Notes: generated from the letters alone by a model not told the origin. DNA of 64,000 nt from GCA-2717185 sp964474755 (GCA_964474755.1 CAYYUG010000004.1:1-64000); one strand, 5' to 3'; counted from the stretch's first letter, positions 1 through 8,893 are shown. Numbers and translations are program-made.

Positions 1-3
1 TTA

Positions 4-78
4 TGGTGGGCGCGGCTGGGATTGAACCAGCGACCCCTACGATGTCAACGTAGTGCTCTCCCGCTGAGCTACGCGCCC
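4..78 (-). tRNA. tRNA-Val (anticodon GAC)
   Basis: Read on the minus strand, this 75-base sequence folds as a tRNA. A 7-bp acceptor stem pairs GGGCGCG (78-72) with CGCGCCC (14-8), followed by discriminator A and an encoded CCA at 6-4. The D arm carries GCTC...GAGC. The anticodon stem CTACG/CGTAG encloses the loop TTGACAT, giving anticodon GAC, which reads valine codons GUC/GUU. The T arm contains GGTTCAATC. All parts of a tRNA are intact. Confidence 0.96.
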
Positions 79-186
79 ATTTGAATTGCGGTTATATTCA
101 TTTAGGACGTGAATGCAAGGGTTAGGCCCATCCAAATTTTCGGGGGCGCACGCCATACTTAGTGGGACAGACGCAAAGGAAATAGC

Positions 187-1359
187 ATGAACATAGACGT
201 AACGCGGCTGCGGTCTGAGACACCAGGGTGTGAAAATCAGGCCCATTTCAATAACGCCGGTGCAGCCCTGCCACCGAGACAGGTCCTCGACACAGTGATT
301 CAGCACTTAAAGCGAGAAGCGGAGATTGGCGGATACGAGGCCGCCGCGGAAGCGGCTAACCGGCTAGAATATTTTTACAACACAGCGGCCCGTTTGGTTG
401 GCGGGATGCCGCAGGAGATTGCCTATATCGAAAATGCAACACGTGCCTGGGACATGGCGTTCTACTCAATCGATTGGCAAAGCGGTGACCAAATTCTTAC
501 CGCACAATCGGAATATGCGGCTAATTACATTGCCTATCTGCACATGGCCAAACGACGCGGTGTCGAGATCATCGCTGTGCCGAACGACGAGCATGGACAG
601 ATTTCGGTCTCGGCGCTGGAGGAGCGCGTTACTGATCGCACCAAATTGATCACGATCACCCATATCCCGACTAATGGCGGCCTGGTCAACCCGGCTGCCG
701 AAGTTGGTAAGGTCGCGAAAGCGCACGGTATTCTCTATCTGCTAGATGCTTGTCAATCGATTGGCCATATACCGATGGACGTGAAAGCCATTGGCTGTGA
801 CATGCTTTCAGCAACCGGGAGAAAATATCTTCGAGGTCCTCGCGGTACAGGGTTCCTGTGGGTACGAGAGCCGCTCATCGAAACATTGGATCCCCCCTTG
901 CTCGACCTGCACGCAGCGACACTTACTGGGCCGCATAGCTATGAGGTTCGAAACGATGCACGTCGCTTCGAGAATTGGGAGAGTTTTGTCGCCGGGCGCC
1001 TAGGTCTCGCCTCCGCAATAGACTACGCGTTAGATCTCGGCCTAGATACCATCCGCGACCGCATCTACAATCTGGCAAGCCTATTAAGGGCAGGGCTTGA
1101 CGGGCTCCCCAGCGTCACCATATGCGACCTAGGAGCAGAGAAGTGCGGTATCGTCAGCTTCACGGTCGACGATTATACTCCCGCGCATGTTAAAGAGACG
1201 ATGGCGGCGCAACAAATAACCGTCCACACATCGCGACGCGCCTCGACCTTACTTGATATGACGGAACGTGGCATCGACGCTCTAATCCGTGCCTCAGTGC
1301 ACTACTACAACACAGAGGAAGAGGTTGATCGACTGATCGGAGCCATCGCCAGACTCTAG
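187..1359 (+). CDS. Class V aminotransferase / cysteine-desulfurase-fold PLP enzyme
   Basis: A 390-residue PLP enzyme of fold type I, class V (the NifS / isopenicillin-N-epimerase / EgtE-like group). The N-terminus carries the family's FNNAGAA substrate-loop motif. The cofactor lysine is most likely Lys213 in the SATGRKYLRGPRG motif, preceded by the PLP-binding DACQSIGH segment. The ATG has a good AAAGGAA site. The reaction cannot be told from sequence; relatives act as desulfurases, lyases or epimerases on small amino acids. It stands alone between a tRNA and the convergent D-amino-acid operon. Its TAG stop overlaps the TAG stop of dgcA on the other strand through a shared CTAG. A role with that operon is possible but is only inferred from proximity. 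Confidence 0.85.
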   Translation: MNIDVTRLRSETPGCENQAHFNNAGAALPPRQVLDTVIQHLKREAEIGGYEAAAEAANRLEYFYNTAARLVGGMPQEIAYIENATRAWDMAFYSIDWQSGDQILTAQSEYAANYIAYLHMAKRRGVEIIAVPNDEHGQISVSALEERVTDRTKLITITHIPTNGGLVNPAAEVGKVAKAHGILYLLDACQSIGHIPMDVKAIGCDMLSATGRKYLRGPRGTGFLWVREPLIETLDPPLLDLHAATLTGPHSYEVRNDARRFENWESFVAGRLGLASAIDYALDLGLDTIRDRIYNLASLLRAGLDGLPSVTICDLGAEKCGIVSFTVDDYTPAHVKETMAAQQITVHTSRRASTLLDMTERGIDALIRASVHYYNTEEEVDRLIGAIARL

Positions 1360-2336
1360 CCCCAGAGCGCCGGACTGGGCGGGTTCAAAGTACTGCCTTC
1401 ATAAACCAATCCCTCCAGGTGATCCTTAGCTAACAACAGCGGGCCGTCTAGGTCGACCACTTCCGCTCCTTGCGCCACTAAAACGCCCGGTGCCATTGCC
1501 AGGGACGTGGCAATCATACAGCCAACCATGATCTTCATCCCGCGCGTCCGCGCCGCATCGCGAAGGGTCAGTGCCTCGGTCAGACCCCCTGTCTTGTCAA
1601 GCTTGATGTTAATCATCTCATAGCGACCGTCGAGCGCATCCAAATCGGCGCTGGTGTGACAGGATTCATCGGCGCAGATAGGCACCGGATGCGCACAATC
1701 AGCCAATGCCGCGTCTTGACCCGCTGGAATGGGCTGTTCGATCATCTCGACGCCCAAAAGCGCTAGCTCTTTGCTGAATGGTTCGACCATCTCCATCGAC
1801 CAACCCTCATTCGCATCAACGATGATGCGTACGTCCGGCGCTGCGTCACGCACTGCCGAGACACGGGCAATATCGCCTTCACCAGTCAATTTGAGTTTTA
1901 TCAACGGCCGGTAGGCGTTCTCGGCTGCCACCTTTGCCATATTTTCCGGCGTATCCAAGCTAAGCGTGTAGGCCGTCACAAGCGGAGCCGGCACGTCAAG
2001 ACCCGCGAGTTGCCAGACCGTTACACCTCTAAGCTTCGCCTCCAGGTCCCAAAACGCACAATCGAGCGCATTGCGAGCCGCGCCCGCTGGCAATGCCTCC
2101 TGCAACGCCTCCCGATTAAGACCACCGGCAATTGGTTCAGCGAACCGATTAATGTCAGCGATCACACCTTCCACGGTTTCATCGTATCGAGCATAGGGCA
2201 TGCATTCAGCTCGGCCCACGATGTCTCCATCATGAATTTCAACAATAACGACCTCAGAGCTCGTCCGACTGCCCCGTGAAATCGTAAAGGCTTTAGCCAA
2301 CGGCCAGGACTGATGCGCAACCTTGAGCTGCGGCAT
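1356..2336 (-). CDS. dgcA: N-acetyl-D-amino-acid (D-glutamate) racemase DgcA, dipeptide-epimerase family
   Basis: A 326-residue enolase-superfamily enzyme of the muconate-lactonizing / dipeptide-epimerase subgroup. The paired catalytic lysines are visible as Lys147-x-Lys149 on one face and Lys245 (NIKLDK) on the other. The metal ligands are Asp174 (VDANEGW), Glu200 (IEQP) and Asp223 (ADES). A C-terminal Asp295-Leu-Asp297 motif matches the one that binds the substrate amine in Ala-Glu epimerases. Having both lysines predicts 1,1-proton transfer, that is racemisation. The start overlaps the dgcN stop by one base (TGATG), so the pair is translationally coupled. In characterised systems DgcN acetylates a D-amino acid and DgcA racemises the N-acetyl product; the name rests on that linkage. 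Confidence 0.85.
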   Translation of the reverse strand: MPQLKVAHQSWPLAKAFTISRGSRTSSEVVIVEIHDGDIVGRAECMPYARYDETVEGVIADINRFAEPIAGGLNREALQEALPAGAARNALDCAFWDLEAKLRGVTVWQLAGLDVPAPLVTAYTLSLDTPENMAKVAAENAYRPLIKLKLTGEGDIARVSAVRDAAPDVRIIVDANEGWSMEMVEPFSKELALLGVEMIEQPIPAGQDAALADCAHPVPICADESCHTSADLDALDGRYEMINIKLDKTGGLTEALTLRDAARTRGMKIMVGCMIATSLAMAPGVLVAQGAEVVDLDGPLLLAKDHLEGLVYEGSTLNPPSPALWG

Positions 2337-3331
2337 CAGATTGCGTCGACTAGTCGCGCAGCGCCATACCGGAATGCATCTACACAGGGCAGGCCAAGCT
2401 TGGTTTCCAGTTCCTGCAACAGCTTGTCGGCCTCACCATCGGACAGCGCGGAGGTATTTACTGACACGCCAATGCAACGGATATTCGGATTGGTCAGACG
2501 CCCGGATGAAATATTGGCGTCAATCACCGCTTGTAGATCGGGCATGGGCACAGTCGGCGTACCTCGCATGTGCGGTCGGGTTGGTTCATGGCACAAGACG
2601 ATAGCATCCGGCTGTGCGCCGTGAAGCAAACCAAGTGTGACACCGGCGTAGGCCGCGTGGAACAGCGAGCCCTGTCCCTCAACAATATCCCAATGATTTT
2701 CATCATTGTCTGGCGTCAGCCACTCGGTCGCACCGGAAATAAAATCGGCGACCACCGCATCGACAGACACACCGTCCCCAGCAATGAAAATGCCGGTCTG
2801 ACCAGTCGCCCGGAAGGTAGCTTTGATGCCTCGCGCCTTCATCTCCTTCTCAATGGCGAGAGAAGTGAACATCTTGCCGACAGAGACATCCGTGCCGACG
2901 GTCAACAGACGCTTGCCGGACCGTTTGTGGCCCTTGCCAGTAGCGAAGTCGCGCGTCGGGTGACGTGCGTCGTAGAGCGTCCGTCCCAGTTTTTCAGCCT
3001 TCTCTGCTATGCCGGGCAGATCGGTCAGGCGCATATGCAAACCGCTGGCGATATCCATACCGAGGTCCAACGCCTTGTCTAGGCTTGAGACCCAACTATC
3101 TGGCAAGTAGCCGCCCTGGTTGACCACGCCGACGATCAGTGATTTGGCGCCCGCCTCAGCGGCCTCCTCCAAGTTCATATCTGGTAGACCTACATCGGCC
3201 TTACAGCCTTCGAGACGAAACTGGCCTATACACCATTCCGGCCGCCATTTGGCCACTCCATTGGCAGTCTTGGCTGCAAGCTGATCCGCCGCATCGCCCA
3301 GGAACATGAGATACGGATTGGCTATACTCAC
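2336..3331 (-). CDS. dgcN: D-glutamate N-acetyltransferase DgcN (DUF1611)
   Basis: A 331-residue DUF1611 protein. A Walker-A-like P-loop lies at about residues 146-153 (GTDVSVGK), followed by a Thr/Arg-rich segment and a conserved GQGSLFH stretch in the C-terminal half. DUF1611 members placed beside a dipeptide-epimerase-like DgcA are D-glutamate (D-amino acid) N-acetyltransferases in which the P-loop domain binds the acyl donor. The start is a GTG with a GAGGGGG site nine bases upstream. It is the middle gene of a three-gene minus-strand operon, 22 bp after the aminotransferase and overlapping dgcA. The substrate range (D-Glu, D-Gln or others) cannot be read from sequence. Confidence 0.85.
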   Translation of the reverse strand: MSIANPYLMFLGDAADQLAAKTANGVAKWRPEWCIGQFRLEGCKADVGLPDMNLEEAAEAGAKSLIVGVVNQGGYLPDSWVSSLDKALDLGMDIASGLHMRLTDLPGIAEKAEKLGRTLYDARHPTRDFATGKGHKRSGKRLLTVGTDVSVGKMFTSLAIEKEMKARGIKATFRATGQTGIFIAGDGVSVDAVVADFISGATEWLTPDNDENHWDIVEGQGSLFHAAYAGVTLGLLHGAQPDAIVLCHEPTRPHMRGTPTVPMPDLQAVIDANISSGRLTNPNIRCIGVSVNTSALSDGEADKLLQELETKLGLPCVDAFRYGAARLVDAI

Positions 3332-3353
3332 GGTTTAATTCCCCCTCTATACG

Positions 3354-4718
3354 TCACGCTGCCGACGATGCAGCCCATTTTGTTTTCTGCTTACGCCGCC
3401 CTTTGGTGACGGCGCTCAAAGCGTCATACATGATCGACATCGCCCGGTCGACTTCCGCGTTACTGCTAGTCATAGGCGGCACCAGCCGGATAACGTTCTT
3501 CAAATCGCGAACGCCGCGGGTCTGAAATATCAGCCCGTGCGATAGACAGTATTCGAACATAGCCGATACTTCCTTGTTTGCCGGTGTCTTTTTCACCCGG
3601 TCCGTCACGAACTCTATACCCAGCAACACGCCGCGGCCGCGGATATCACCGATCAGATCGAACTCCTTGGCCATATTTCGGAACGCCCGCTTGATCCGGC
3701 GCTCGATCCGAGCTGCCCGGCCTGCCATATCCTCCTCGACGACGATCTTCAGGCTTTCCTCCCCCGCTGCGCAGAGTAACGGGTCGGTCGCATGGCTACG
3801 CGTTGCGAAGTAGCCGGCATCGACGGCCAATTGGGCGATCTTATCCGTGGTGCACACGGCACTTATAGGCAGTCCACCGCCGAAATGCTTTGAGATGGTA
3901 ATGATGTCGGGATTGACGCCCTCTTCGTGTTGATATCCAAAAAGCTTCCCAGTTTTCCCTAAGCCGGTCTGCGACTCGTCGAAGATCAGCAACATCCCGC
4001 GATCGTCACAGGCTTTGCGTACCGCTTCGTAATAGCCTTTGGGCGGAACAATAACACCGCCAGCGCTGAGAATTGGTTCAGCGATGAAGGCCGCCGGTTT
4101 GGCTGTAAAATTAGCATCCGCCATGTCCATCCCTGATTCCAAGCATTGAAACTTGCAACTCGGATACGTCAATCCGACCGGGCAGCGATAGCAATAGGGC
4201 GCCAGGATCGACGCCGTCGCTGGAGCGATGACAGCATGCTTTCGCCGGGTCCAGTTGAAGGAGATAGAGCGGGTTAGGTAGGACGTTGAGCCATGTAATC
4301 CAGCATGCAGGCCAACCACATCCAATCCGCCAGTTGCCTTGCGGGCGAGATCGATCGAAGCCTCAATGGAGTCGCTGCCGCTGACCAGAAACAGTGACTT
4401 ATTTAGGGGTTTGGGCAACAATTTCCCCAGCGTTTCGTGCAACTTCAACCTAGGCACGTGCAGCAACGCATTCGAGGCATGCATCATGGTTTTCAGGGTC
4501 TTTTCGATCACCGCCATCATGCGCGGATGCTGATGGCCTAGTGCCGCTCCCATCTGCCCGGACTGGAAATCGATATATTCCTTGCCCTCGGTGTCGGTAA
4601 CGATCACGCCTTCGGATCTTTCCAGAACCGGCCGATCCTCCAGACCGCCCATATAGCTGCCACTCTCCGTGGGAAACATCCACTGATCGACGATCCTTTT
4701 GATCTGATTCTTTTTCAT
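3354..4718 (-). CDS. Class III PLP aminotransferase (dialkylglycine-decarboxylase-like)
   Basis: A 454-residue class III aminotransferase. Glu214, Asp247 (IFDESQ) and the Schiff-base Lys277 (ITISKHFGGG) are in place. Near the middle a cysteine cluster is seen: Cys176-x2-Cys179 and Cys188-x3-Cys192. It occurs in a branch of aspartate-aminotransferase-family and dialkylglycine-decarboxylase-like proteins and could be structural. The ATG follows a purine-rich AAAGGGGAGGGG site. As first gene of the dgcN-dgcA operon, it may transaminate the L-amino acid released after racemisation and deacetylation, or the D-amino acid itself; that role is inferred from position. No deacylase is seen nearby. Confidence 0.85.
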   Translation of the reverse strand: MKKNQIKRIVDQWMFPTESGSYMGGLEDRPVLERSEGVIVTDTEGKEYIDFQSGQMGAALGHQHPRMMAVIEKTLKTMMHASNALLHVPRLKLHETLGKLLPKPLNKSLFLVSGSDSIEASIDLARKATGGLDVVGLHAGLHGSTSYLTRSISFNWTRRKHAVIAPATASILAPYCYRCPVGLTYPSCKFQCLESGMDMADANFTAKPAAFIAEPILSAGGVIVPPKGYYEAVRKACDDRGMLLIFDESQTGLGKTGKLFGYQHEEGVNPDIITISKHFGGGLPISAVCTTDKIAQLAVDAGYFATRSHATDPLLCAAGEESLKIVVEEDMAGRAARIERRIKRAFRNMAKEFDLIGDIRGRGVLLGIEFVTDRVKKTPANKEVSAMFEYCLSHGLIFQTRGVRDLKNVIRLVPPMTSSNAEVDRAMSIMYDALSAVTKGRRKQKTKWAASSAA

Positions 4719-4739
4719 CCCCTCCCCTTTCCGGTCCGC

Positions 4740-4946
4740 CTAAGACAATGTCTTCGACGTATCTAGGGCGAACAGTTCTAGGTTCCAGTCACAGCCGCTT
4801 AGCTGTTGTTGGCCCATTGACATTAGACAGCCAGCAAACTGCATCGCGGCCTCGGCGAACGAGTTCAACACCAGTAAACGCCGTTCAACGCCGTCGCACA
4901 AACTTTCGATCTGGCTCGCTCCATTAACCAGCACCCTAATAACCAT
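4740..4946 (-). CDS. Possible small hypothetical protein
   Basis: A 68-residue reading frame starting with ATG, lying 21 bp upstream of the class III aminotransferase on the same strand. It has no recognisable motif, no membrane segment and no clear ribosome-binding site, and its composition is ordinary. It could be a leader ORF of the D-amino-acid operon or chance. The neighbouring 1.3 kb holds gene remnants, which makes a non-functional frame more likely. Confidence 0.22.
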   Translation of the reverse strand: MVIRVLVNGASQIESLCDGVERRLLVLNSFAEAAMQFAGCLMSMGQQQLSGCDWNLELFALDTSKTLS

Positions 4947-5012
4947 GAAGTCGAGCTAATCATAAACCCCTACATTACCGTAAAACATGGCTTCCAAATA
5001 CAACGACATGTC

Positions 5013-5222
5013 GATGCCCATCATTGGCTTGCCAGCACTCGTCGCTTCCGCATTGCGTTCGTCAGTGNNNNNNNNNNNNNNNNNNNNNNNNNNNNNNNNN
5101 NNNNNNNNNNNNNNNNNNNNNNNNNNNNNNNNNNNNNNNNNNNNNNNNNNNNNNNNNNNNNNNNNNNGATGCCCATCATTGGCTTGCCAGCACTCGTCGC
5201 TTCCGCATTGCGTTCGTCAGTG
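5013..5222. repeat. Assembly gap (100 N) with identical 55-base flanks
   Basis: The N run occupies 5068-5167. Bases 5013-5067 and 5168-5222 are identical over 55 bases. The same arrangement occurs at three other gaps in the window, so this is a k-mer-sized overlap between contigs rather than a biological repeat. The true sequence probably contains one copy and no gap, which would shorten the region by 155 bases. The surrounding sequence is non-coding. Confidence 0.9.
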
Positions 5223-5323
5223 ACTACCAAGATTTCTGCACAGCATCTCATAAATTGCGGCAGATCGCGTCGCCAACCTTGTGAATGAGATAGAAGGTTG
5301 GCAGCAGTGCATCTCCCAGGGAT

Positions 5324-5566
5324 TTAGATACCTACCCGCCGTGTTTGACAGCCGGCGATACACTCCAAGCGGTGTTCCAGCAGCGGCACGAGGCCTTTGC
5401 GAAACATTTGGTCGATTAAATTCGACAAGCCGCGCAAACCCGTGAACAGGATACCGGTGAGGAGGACATGCACCGATCCGCCTTTGATTTCCATGTTAAA
5501 AGTCGCTTTGCCTGCCACGTGACCGACGCAGGTATCGGAGAGGTTACCCGTGATCGGCTCGTTCAA
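5324..5566 (-). pseudogene. Possible C-terminal remnant of an SRPBCC-like domain
   Basis: A minus-strand frame of 80 codons beginning at a TTG without a ribosome-binding site, directly after an in-frame stop. Its composition resembles the final strand and C-terminal helix of SRPBCC (polyketide-cyclase-like) proteins: a beta-rich GKATFNMEIKGG segment, then a helix ending FRKGLVPLLEHRLECI. A complete domain would need about 60 more N-terminal residues, which are absent. With the GDP-fucose synthase remnant next to it, a decayed gene is the likeliest reading, but the family match is weak. Confidence 0.28.
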
Positions 5567-5675
5567 AAAAATATCTTACTAAAGAGGCCAGACACGAATG
5601 CAGGCGATCACGGATTGCAATTTCCACCCGGCTGAGCGCTATCGATTTACACGAGCGTTTCTGTCGACAAGAGTA

Positions 5676-5983
5676 TTAAGCGGCAGTTATGCCACCCTGT
5701 TCAAGGTACCGGCGAAAGGTGTCAGCGATAGCATCACGCAAGCCGGTCTTGGCACGCCAACCCAATTCGCGAACCGGTCGGCACTAAGCCATTTCCGCGG
5801 CGTACCGTCTGGCTTGCTAGTATCGAATACCCATTCGCCTTCAAATCCCACGACATCGCAAACCGTCTCAAACAGCTCGCGGATGGTGAGATCGTCGCCG
5901 ACACCGACATTAAGAGCGGTGGAACCTCCGCAGTGCACCATACCCGCCGGCAGAAAGTCGTGAATGTTTTGAGAAATTTTCCG
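5676..5983 (-). pseudogene. GDP-L-fucose synthase C-terminal fragment, frameshifted
   Basis: The minus-strand frame downstream of 5983 encodes the C-terminal part of a GDP-L-fucose synthase (WcaG/Fcl). It has NVGVGDDLTIREL, then FDTSKPDGTPRKWLSADR, the substrate-binding segment of the family. At about 5772 the frame breaks. The next frame continues exactly where expected with RELGWRAKTGLRDAI and ends at a TAA at 5676-5678. One missing base explains it. Upstream, an in-frame TGA (5984-5986) and the loss of about 200 N-terminal residues, including the NAD-binding Rossmann motif, show that the gene is dead. It suggests a former surface-polysaccharide locus. Confidence 0.75.
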
Positions 5984-6254
5984 TCAAACAAAAACGCCGA
6001 GCAATCAGCTCAGACCGATGGTCGTCTGGGAAGAGAATGACAGTTCCAAACTACCATCGGTTAACGCTACCCGCTGCACGAGGCTCACGATCGCAGCTTC
6101 GCCCTTGATGAACTATTTTAGCACTTGCAAAACCACTTTTAGTTGGCCGCTTAACGCAAACGGTTCTGCTTCAATAACAGAGCATCTGTGCCAATGCTTA
6201 ACAGACGGATAAAAGCACAATCATTAACAGCCGACTAAATCGGGCCTACCAGCG
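5984..6254. other. Non-coding, decayed sequence
   Basis: No intact gene is seen between the GDP-fucose synthase remnant and the cyclophilin stop. Short minus-strand frames are broken by stops. Together with 4947-5675 this makes about 1.3 kb with no functional gene supported. Confidence 0.6.
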
Positions 6255-6803
6255 CTATTTATCGACGTCAGACGCCACTTTCATGCTGATGATCTTGTCC
6301 GGGCCATCCACCGCCCCTGTCTGCGGGTGGCCGCGTTTGATATTATCCACGAACTCCATCCCTTCAATCACGCGGCCCCAAACGGTGTACTGCCGATCCA
6401 GGAACTTCGCGTCATCAAAGACGATAAAGAACTGACTGTCGGCGCTATTCGGATCCTGTGCCCGCGCCATCGACAAAATTCCACGGACATGCGGCTCTGC
6501 ACTGAACTCAGCATCAAGATTCTTGCCGGAACCGCCCGTGCCTGTGCCAGTGGGGTCACCGGTCTGTGCCATGAAGCCATCTATAACACGGTGGAAGACG
6601 ATACCGTCATAGAACCCCTGACGAACCAGTTCTTTGATCCGCGCCACATGGTTTGGTGCCAGGTCAGGCAATGTTTCGATGACGACGCGGCCATCCTTCA
6701 GTTCAAGATAAATCATGTTTTCCTTGTCGCTTGCAGCGCCGGCGCCGCTCGCCAGCAAAATAATTCCCCACACGGACCCGATCAATAGCAGCAGTCGTCG
6801 CAC
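6255..6803 (-). CDS. Secreted cyclophilin-type peptidyl-prolyl isomerase
   Basis: A 182-residue cyclophilin that catalyses cis-trans isomerisation of Xaa-Pro bonds. A classical signal peptide covers about residues 1-23 (Arg-Arg, a Leu-rich core, then a small-residue AGA cleavage region), so it should act in the periplasm. The cyclophilin core follows: YDGIVFHRVIDGFMAQTGDP holds the catalytic FHR arginine and the GDPTGTGTGG loop, with SQFFIV later. The length fits the short bacterial PpiA/PpiB type, and the signal peptide points to the PpiA role. It ends the minus-strand run that includes mtnA, 32 bp after the aldolase-SDR gene, and is probably unrelated to that pathway. Confidence 0.93.
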   Translation of the reverse strand: MRRLLLLIGSVWGIILLASGAGAASDKENMIYLELKDGRVVIETLPDLAPNHVARIKELVRQGFYDGIVFHRVIDGFMAQTGDPTGTGTGGSGKNLDAEFSAEPHVRGILSMARAQDPNSADSQFFIVFDDAKFLDRQYTVWGRVIEGMEFVDNIKRGHPQTGAVDGPDKIISMKVASDVDK

Positions 6804-6835
6804 TTTTCATTCCCTTCCTTGGCAAAACACGAATT

Positions 6836-8884
6836 CTATCGGAGCGCGGCGGCAATGTTGCCACCATCGACGGTCACGACAGCCGCGGTGGTGCGCTCCG
6901 CTTTCGCTAGATAGACGAATGCATCCGCAACATCTTTGGCGCGAACTTCCTGATGCAGCAGGTTGCCGGCCATGTAATTAGCCTCGCTGACGCCGCGCGC
7001 TTCGGCGCGAGCCGCGATCATATCATCGTTCAGCAAACCGCTGCGGATGCGATCAGCATTGACGGCATTCGCCCGAATGCCTTCGGCACCATGATCAACG
7101 GCGTATTGTCGAACCAATGACATGGTAGCGGCCTTGGGCAACCCGTAGGGGCCGAAATCGGGTCCCGGATTGACCGCCTGTTTCGACGTGTTGAACAGCA
7201 ATGCTCCACCGGTACCCTGCGCCCGCATGACCTTGACCGCCGACTGTGCGACTGACTGATGAGCGAAGAAGTTGAGCTCGAAGGATTCACGCAGAACTTC
7301 GGCGCTAACATCACCAATCCGCCCGCTCCATGCTGCACCGGCATTAGAAACAACCACATCAACGCCGCCAAAGCATTCGCAAATCTGATTAAACGCCACC
7401 TCCACGGAATTCGAGTTGGTCACATCACAGGTGAAAGGCGCACCGGCGATCCCCTCAAGTCCCCCAGCCGCCGCATCACTATCTATATCCAGCGCAGCGA
7501 CTGTCGCGCCTTCCGCCGCAAACGCCCGGACCATCGCCTGGCCGATCGCGCCGCCAGCGCCCGTGATCACCACGATCTGTCGAGCCATGGGCTTTTCAGC
7601 GCCTTTGCCCAGCTTGGCTTGTTCCAGCGACCAGTATTCAATGTCGAACATATCGGCCTCGGCAACACACTCATAGGTTCCGATCGCTTCCGCATCGGTG
7701 ATCGTATCCACTGTATTTTCTGCGAGATCGCCAGCAACAGCAGCGGATTTTGGGCTATCCCCAATTCCGAACAAACCGAGACCGGGTACCAGTGCGACCC
7801 GCGGCAACGGATCTAGCGGGGTCTTTGGCCGCTCCTGCCTTGGATTGTGCCGCGCAAAGTAATCGCGATAGGCGTCGGCGAAACTCGCGAAGGCCGCAGT
7901 TGCGCCTTTGCGAAAATGGTCCAACTTGCCAGCCTCAGGAACAGGCAGCAGCACCGGTGTGTTCTTGATACGAATATTGTGGTCCGGTGTCACCACGCCG
8001 ACCTGACTGTAGCGTCCGACTTCCGCCCCGTTGACGTAATTCATGATCTCTGGCCGCGTGCGGAAGTCCACCACCATGCGCCGCCACGACCCATCACCCA
8101 GCTCCGTTGCCGCAAGCCCACGTAAGATTGGCGCAACATCGGCAACCGCAGCAATTTTGGACGGCAGTTCTGCGGCGACAAAAACCAATTTGCGACCCTT
8201 TTGCAATCTCTCTTCGGCCATTGTCACCGCACCGATCATACGTTCGTATGCTTCTTGCGCACTGTCTCCGAAGGTAAAAATACCATGCTTGTGCAAGATC
8301 AATCCGTCGACGTCAGGGTTTTGCCGATAGATCGAGGCGGCACTTTTCGCCAAAGCAAAACCCGGCATGATATAGGGCACCGAGCCCATGCTATCCCCGA
8401 ATATTTCGGCGCATAAGTCCTCGCCGTCAGGTTGATCGCTAACACTCAAGATCGCGGTGGAATGGGTGTGATCGATAAATTTATGCGGAAGGAAAGCGTG
8501 CAGCAAAGTTTCAACAGACGGGTTCGGCGCCGCACTATCGAGCAGGTTGCCCCGCTGGACATTGACCATATCCTCGTCGCTTAGCCTGTCCAGCGCTTCC
8601 AGCCGCAACAGCGGATCCAATCGCACGGCCGGTAAGCCCGCCGGTTCGATATCACTAAGGTCCCACCCGCTACCCTTGACGCAAAGGACCTCCACCTCAT
8701 TACCAACAATGTCCGTCTGACTAGTCTTCACTGATGTGTTGCCGCCACCATGCAAGACAAGGCGCGGGTCACCGCCCAGTAATCGGCTGGTATAGACGCG
8801 CAGCGCCAGATCCCGGTTCACACCAACATCGGCATACCGGCTGGCAAAGGTTTCTGCTTCGTTATCCGACCATAGACTATCCAT
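6836..8884 (-). CDS. Bifunctional class II aldolase / short-chain dehydrogenase (RhaEW-like fusion)
   Basis: A 682-residue fusion. Residues 1 to about 420 form a class II (AraD/FucA-type) zinc aldolase with the NTSVK phosphate loop, a likely catalytic Glu125, and zinc ligands His139-x-His141 and His200 (LHKHGIF). Residues about 435-682 form an SDR with TGAGGAIG (441-448), Ser567, Tyr580 and Lys584. Such fusions are known as rhamnulose-1-phosphate aldolase plus lactaldehyde dehydrogenase: the aldolase releases DHAP and an aldehyde, which the SDR oxidises. Here no rhamnose isomerase or kinase is present; instead mtnA lies just upstream. A substrate such as 5-deoxyribulose-1-phosphate or methylthioribulose-1-phosphate is therefore inferred. 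The start lies 9 bases after the corrected mtnA stop. Confidence 0.88.
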   Translation of the reverse strand: MDSLWSDNEAETFASRYADVGVNRDLALRVYTSRLLGGDPRLVLHGGGNTSVKTSQTDIVGNEVEVLCVKGSGWDLSDIEPAGLPAVRLDPLLRLEALDRLSDEDMVNVQRGNLLDSAAPNPSVETLLHAFLPHKFIDHTHSTAILSVSDQPDGEDLCAEIFGDSMGSVPYIMPGFALAKSAASIYRQNPDVDGLILHKHGIFTFGDSAQEAYERMIGAVTMAEERLQKGRKLVFVAAELPSKIAAVADVAPILRGLAATELGDGSWRRMVVDFRTRPEIMNYVNGAEVGRYSQVGVVTPDHNIRIKNTPVLLPVPEAGKLDHFRKGATAAFASFADAYRDYFARHNPRQERPKTPLDPLPRVALVPGLGLFGIGDSPKSAAVAGDLAENTVDTITDAEAIGTYECVAEADMFDIEYWSLEQAKLGKGAEKPMARQIVVITGAGGAIGQAMVRAFAAEGATVAALDIDSDAAAGGLEGIAGAPFTCDVTNSNSVEVAFNQICECFGGVDVVVSNAGAAWSGRIGDVSAEVLRESFELNFFAHQSVAQSAVKVMRAQGTGGALLFNTSKQAVNPGPDFGPYGLPKAATMSLVRQYAVDHGAEGIRANAVNADRIRSGLLNDDMIAARAEARGVSEANYMAGNLLHQEVRAKDVADAFVYLAKAERTTAAVVTVDGGNIAAALR

Positions 8885-8893
8885 GATTTCACC

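Noticed and set aside
5013..5222. 55-base direct repeats as insertion target sites or recombination sites
   Set aside because: The same 55-base length flanks four N gaps and always abuts the Ns, so it is an assembly overlap and not biology.
5598..5963. A 121-codon plus-strand frame
   Set aside because: It is antisense to the GDP-fucose synthase remnant, whose minus-strand family match is clear.
6010..6120. A minus-strand tail resembling the C-terminus of a serine recombinase
   Set aside because: Only about 30 residues of generic character before stops; too short and too weak to call.
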